Shown: positions 59,256-64,000 of the stretch, one piece after another | How the letters are laid out: the number at the start of each line of letters is the position of its first letter | Numbering within the stretch: position 1 is the stretch's first letter | Position numbers and translations under genes: made by a program | NCBI GenBank assembly: GCA_034769895.1 | Contig: CM068367.1 | Span: forward strand, 115,676,573 to 115,740,572 | Direction of reading: 5' to 3' | DNA from: Magicicada septendecula | Taxonomy: Eukaryota > Arthropoda > Insecta > Hemiptera > Cicadidae | DNA: 64,000 bases | The notes under the pieces: model-generated | Told to the model about the DNA's origin: nothing | What the model saw: only the letters and a program-made list of their open reading frames with translations | Database searches by the model: none

Positions 59256-61650
59256 CACACCTACTCAGCCCACGAGCAATAAATAAAGAAATGTGTGTAG
59301 AAGTGTCAAGTGAACGTTTACTTCAGACAATGCAAGTACGTTTCACATAGTCGTACAATAGGGACAAGGTTGGCCGTGACAGACTCGTCTAAAACACGAG
59401 ATTTACAGCCTGCAAATGTAAGATAATGGAAACTGTGTCAAGTACCAATTTAGAGGAGAAACCGTGGCGGACACACTGCCGGGTTAATTTGTAGAGTACC
59501 AGTAAAGAATAAAAGAGTGTAAGTCACACAATAGTATATACCCTATACGAGGACGGACATCGATACCTAAAATAATAGAATCGAACTTGTAAACAGCAGG
59601 GGAACGACTTACTGGCGACAACGGATATTTACGACAGGGAGAAGGTGTGCCGTTTTGGAAACGACGTCACGCTGCGCCAGGATAGCGTTCAGGAAAAAAG
59701 GGTCAAACACAGCGAACAATAACAAGAGACGACACATTGTTTTCGTGAGAACTGCAGCGAGACCCGGAGTACGCTTAGACAATAGCATGATAGACGAGCA
59801 TGAAATTGCTCCTGTTCTAGGAAAAGTGTACGGAGGCTTTCGACGCGAACCCGTGGGGAGACAGGATATCCAATCACAACCCAGCATCTACCCAGAGAAC
59901 TGGTGGAGAGGACCGTCGCCAGCATAGCAACGGGAACGTCGAATGAGAAGTGAAGAACGACACTCTGGCTTAAGGGTAGGAGATCTTCCGTCCTATCATG
60001 TTCAACTTGAGGCGTGTTTTCCAGAAGGGTGCATTGTGGTACACGATGTTTGATAAAAACTGCTTGCTGCTTGTTTTGATAGAAACGCGGGAGGACAGTC
60101 TCTCATAATTTTTCAACCATATACTTTGGACAGTCTTTCATAAATTTTTACTCATATACTTTGAGCAGTCAGTCGGTCAGTAGAACAGTCTTTATAATTT
60201 TCAACAGTCGGTCGTCAAAGTTCGATTAACATACGGACGGCAGTGGGACTTTGAAATTTTGCCACGCGTCATATAACTAAGAGACTTAGACATTTCGATA
60301 TTGGCGCGTATCAGGTAATAGTGTACTTTCAGTGTCTAAAAACATGCGACATACGCCAGTGCTTAACAATTATAGAATTCTTTATTATACTCTAATTCAG
60401 AATTGAACTAACCAGTCACACTTACATCAATAATCGACGCGTAGAACTATCGTTGTTGTAACACCGGACGGCGAAATCATAACATTATACAGTGTTGCGG
60501 TGCGATACAATATCATGTGGAACAATTACACCGCGGCATCAAAACACTAACAGTAATGAACATATCAAACGTTGAACAATAGACAGACATATATATATAT
60601 ACACCATAGTTAAAGATGAACTTATCTTCACGACACATAATTTCATGACTCGAACAATAACAGCAGAATCAACACAATACGAACACACAGCGCGAGTGAA
60701 TCTGTTTCGCGTGTGTTAAGTGTCAGTGACAACACAGTTTCCCACACATGGTCCAGCAGAGAGGAGTTACGCCGATGGAAATATCGGATAATTCATCTAA
60801 ACAAGTAATCTTTATGCTATTCTTATTATAAGGAGCTCTACTGTCCTGTCTCTTTTTCAAGAAACACCCCTTGAGCATTTAAATTAAACATGATAAACAT
60901 AATTTACGCCATCCATCTGAGGCATACGATGAACGCATTAGTATAGGATTTATTGTTTGAATATTTGTGTTTCTATATATCGATTGCATTATATATGTAT
61001 GTATATGTTTTTCAGCAAACAACGTATTGGATTTACCTTGTAATTTGATGTATAAACATGTGTTCTTTTATGTTCTTTTCATGAGTTGATGAAAATATGT
61101 ATTTACAGGGAATCATCCATATTTTATATATTGAATTTAATGAATGATATAATGTTAATAAATAAGTGTTTATTTTATCAATATGCGTTCATCATTGTCA
61201 AATTACCTCAGAACGAGAAAGTAATGGCATTTGAGTGATTTATGGTAGTTTATTTTATTTTATTTATAATGCAACAACTAGAGTCTCCATGCAATAGTTA
61301 TGCTAACGTAAAGTAATTAACGTGTTATTTATTGATTACACGAGCTCATTATGCAAATTAATATATTCAATAATTACTTAATCACAGATTAATTAATTCA
61401 GTAGCGTAATAGCATAACACCCCACAGTGTTGTATTTGGCTGCCCAACGCGTGGCAGATTGTTGTATGGTAATATCCCTTGAATACAGGTATTGCCTGAT
61501 AGCGATTGAAAACTTCCTTCAAAGTAAGTACTGTACAATAGTTTTTGTAGTTAAATAACTCCAATATTATTTTTTAAATGTAGTACAAATTTTTATATTT
61601 AATTAAATATAATAATTAATATTTGCTCAGTTATTCTTGTTTATATTTTT
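59256..61650. other. No recognised gene
   Basis: 59609-59927 has ORFs on both strands with no known domain. 60105-60200 holds an imperfect ~42-bp tandem duplication around CATATACTTTGRRCAGTC. Otherwise AT-rich DNA. Confidence 0.5.
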
Positions 61651-61848
61651 TATTATTATTAATAAATAAACCTTTCTTACAATATATTTTTTTTTGTATT
61701 TTTTAAATATATAACACTATTTCGATAGTATAAATTATCATCATCAAAACTATGATGATGATAGTTTATACTATCAAAACAGTGCCTTATTAAAAAAATA
61801 CAAAAAATATATTCTTGTAAGAAAAGTTGTATTTATTGTTAATAATAT
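61651..61848. mobile_element. Palindromic element G with hammerhead-like core
   Basis: Arms 61651-61746 and 61752-61848 are inverted copies (AAATAAACCTTTCTTACAAT with its complement). Minus strand 61747-61720 reads TTGATGAT, stem GATA/TATC, then GAAA. The right arm has the same hairpin (GATAG/CTATC) but AAAA instead of GAAA. AT-rich, so some pairing is cheap. Confidence 0.65.
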
Positions 61849-61849
61849 T

Positions 61850-62510
61850 AAACAAATAATTAAATATGAATAACTCAAAATGTTCTCGAATTTGTAATTT
61901 TAAAATAAATTTAGGTTACGTACATTAAAAACAATGCAAATAACAAATATATCAAAAACTGTAAATGACTGTTTTCAAAGTAATGATTACATGTAGTACT
62001 ATGTTACACATACTAAGTAACATCAGTGATGTTAAGTAACAAAATAGATAAAGTTAAAATGTAAATAGATTTCTGGCAAGTACATCATAAGCGTGCAAGT
62101 TTTGTTTTGAAGGGACTGTACGTGTTAGAGAGAAGCTATCGCATACTCTCCTCTCTCGAGTACTTTTTGAGTGGGGATAATTCATACATTGGGTCTGCGC
62201 CGATGACTTTTCAGGAATCACTGGCGGGCCTATACTTGCTAATGTCATCGGCAGTGATAAACTGTGAAGAAAAGTAAGGAAGAATACTTAACTTAAGAAA
62301 GCAAAACATGATAGAAACAGCTTTCTCTAAATTTCTGGTTGATGTAAACTAGTAGATAGAAAACAAAATATGTATGCAGCGTGAACAAAATGAAAAGTCC
62401 AGTGTGGCTGCCCATCCAATGACGAACACTCGCGCGCGCGCACAGAAATTTTACATCGAGCATATACGTAAGTTATAAATTGGCTCTGTTGTTTCTGGTA
62501 TTATATAGTT
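61850..62510. other. No recognised feature
   Basis: AT-rich DNA, with a short CGCGCGCGC run at 62431-62440. Confidence 0.5.
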
Positions 62511-62516
62511 CTTGTA

Positions 62517-62680
<164 letters not shown>

Positions 62681-62756
62681 GCCAAAGTCGCAAAAAGTTC
62701 ATACGATTCTTATCAGAAAATGATACAAGCACAACGTATCATTGATTGCAATAAAT

Positions 62757-62806
62757 GTGTTGTATGTGTAAAATCTCCTCTCCACTCCTCTCCTCTCCTC
62801 TCCATT

Positions 62807-62886
<80 letters not shown>

Positions 62887-62941
62887 TCCTGTTGCATTTA
62901 TAACACTAACGCTATATTACAATATACTTATATTTATTTTA
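62757..62941 (+). repeat. Microsatellite-bearing dispersed repeat, copy 2
   Basis: Same unique flanks as 57131-57312 around (CT)n at 62809-62880. Extra CTCCT units precede the CT run. After ATTTATTTTATT the copies diverge. Confidence 0.9.
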
Positions 62942-62944
62942 TTA

Positions 62945-63800
62945 GTCTATACAAAAATAAATGAACTACAATAAGTGATTTCAAGCAAAAACTTCATAAG
63001 ACTTTACAACATTATGAACCTAAGTATATATATATATATATATATATATACACAAACATACGTAAAAATTAATATATATCAATAGTTTTAATAAATGAAT
63101 GTATACTTTATGCGCCAAGTATATTTATTTTGTAATGTATAGGACTTAAGTTTCAAAATAAAATACATTTTCTACGTGCGCGCGCGCGTGTGTGTGAACT
63201 CGAAATCATTTAACAGGAACATAACAAAAAGTTCTTCGAAATCTTATTTACGGCGAGTTATGGGGTATCTTAGAAGGAGAAAAGTAGAAAATTTACAAGT
63301 TTTATGTAACCCACTACGTTCTTTCTATATTTCCTTCTTTTCTTCTTCAGTTAGTTGTTTCCACATGCCTGCGTTTTGTATTACCCATGGGTATAAAGAC
63401 GACACGGCGACTCGCACGTATAGGAAACTGAGTTTCAAAAAGTTAAAATAAAATAAAAATGCAAGTTACAACGGAAACACAAGTTGGATAATTTGTTTTT
63501 TAACTTGCCGCCGACATAAACACAACAAAGTTATGTCAAGTTAAAAAAGGTAAAAACAAAAGTTATAAAGGAAACACAAGTTGGATAATTTGTTCGTTTT
63601 TTGGTGAGTCAGTCCCGTAAGTGAAGCGCTCTGCGGTGGCCGTCGTAAAGTGACTTTAAACCCACGTGAGTTAAACAGCAAGGTATAAAAATGTACGTTT
63701 CTTTAATACCGTTTCCCTGCTGCATCTCCGTTTATGCTGACCTACAGATGATCTTAAGAGGGTCACGTAAAGTTTCCGGTCTCTGCAACATAGGTTTATC
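62945..63800. other. No recognised gene
   Basis: (TA)n at 63025-63051 and CGCGCGCG/TGTG at 63177-63196. AAGTTATAAAGGAAACACAA and a similar AAGTTACAACGGAAACACAA form a short ~100-bp direct repeat (63463 and 63560). No coding region recognised. Confidence 0.5.
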
Positions 63801-63825
63801 CAGTAAAAAGAGACCATGTCCTTTG

Positions 63826-63856
63826 TATAAATAGCGAAATTCAAAGTTGGTTCAGT
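63826..63856 (+). promoter_or_regulatory. Candidate RNA polymerase II core promoter
   Basis: TATAAATAG at 63826-63834, then TTCAGT with the TCAGT initiator at 63852-63856. The distance from the first T to the initiator A is 28 bp, the spacing typical of insect TATA/Inr promoters. No ORF starts before the window ends, so any gene would continue to the right. Confidence 0.5.
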
Positions 63857-64000
63857 GCAGCAACATAAATATCAAACAAAACCCAGTGCAATCCTTCGTC
63901 AGTATTGGCTAAGTTGTGAGGTTATGAGACTCACTACAAGATTCCTGAGTGAAGCGTAATTTGTTCGAGTGTTGGCTAGTTTATTTTAACTCGATACGTC

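Noticed and set aside
59609..59927. Overlapping 78-92-codon ORFs on both strands
   Set aside because: No domain, no codon bias apparent, and the opposite strands are equally open; likely a moderately GC-rich chance region.

Overview
The window looks like gene-poor, AT-rich nuclear DNA from an animal, most probably an insect. The grounds are the repeat mix (Penelope-like, LINE, Ty3/gypsy-type, hAT and Tc1/mariner-type sequences), long dinucleotide and trinucleotide microsatellites, and one insect-style core promoter (TATAAATAG followed 28 bp later by TCAGT). A polyneopteran such as a cockroach or stick insect is only a guess. I see no intact host protein-coding gene, no rRNA or tRNA gene and no CRISPR. 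The coding signals are mobile-element proteins, nearly all broken.

Layout. 1-5069 and 12572-13428 are one composite satellite: about 165-bp tandem monomers alternating with a roughly 0.45-kb block that carries a hammerhead-ribozyme-like motif. It is split by a 7.5-kb insertion (5070-12571) holding a Penelope-like element (6541-11492, inverted terminal repeats with hammerhead-like cores, RT plus GIY-YIG ORF), itself invaded by the 5' part of an LTR retrotransposon (LTR 6669-7882, primer-binding site, gag-like ORF). 13.4-24.4 kb has microsatellites, a TA-flanked mariner-like non-autonomous element, LINE ends and several palindromic elements. 24.4-38.4 kb has a TIR element, a solo LTR with 4-bp target duplication, many LINE 3' ends, a duplicated segment and more palindromes. 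38.9-40.6 kb has a reverse copy of the composite satellite with a Penelope fragment inserted. 41.4-55.4 kb has two hAT-derived elements with 8-bp target duplications, another probable solo LTR and several LINE fragments. 55.4-64.0 kb has nested palindromes, a frameshifted Tc1/mariner-superfamily transposase with DD82E spacing, a duplicated microsatellite-bearing repeat and a candidate promoter at the right edge.

The most striking shared structure is a short motif, CTGAWGAT-(hairpin)-GAAA, matching the core of hammerhead ribozymes except for one extra base before stem II. It recurs about 20 times: in both Penelope termini, in the arms of large palindromic elements, in the composite satellite and beside a second Penelope fragment. 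Four Penelope-type or motif-bearing insertions, or pieces sharing their termini, have 11-14-bp flanking direct repeats. This suggests one Penelope-mobilised group of non-autonomous elements. That is inference; ribozyme activity cannot be judged from sequence alone.
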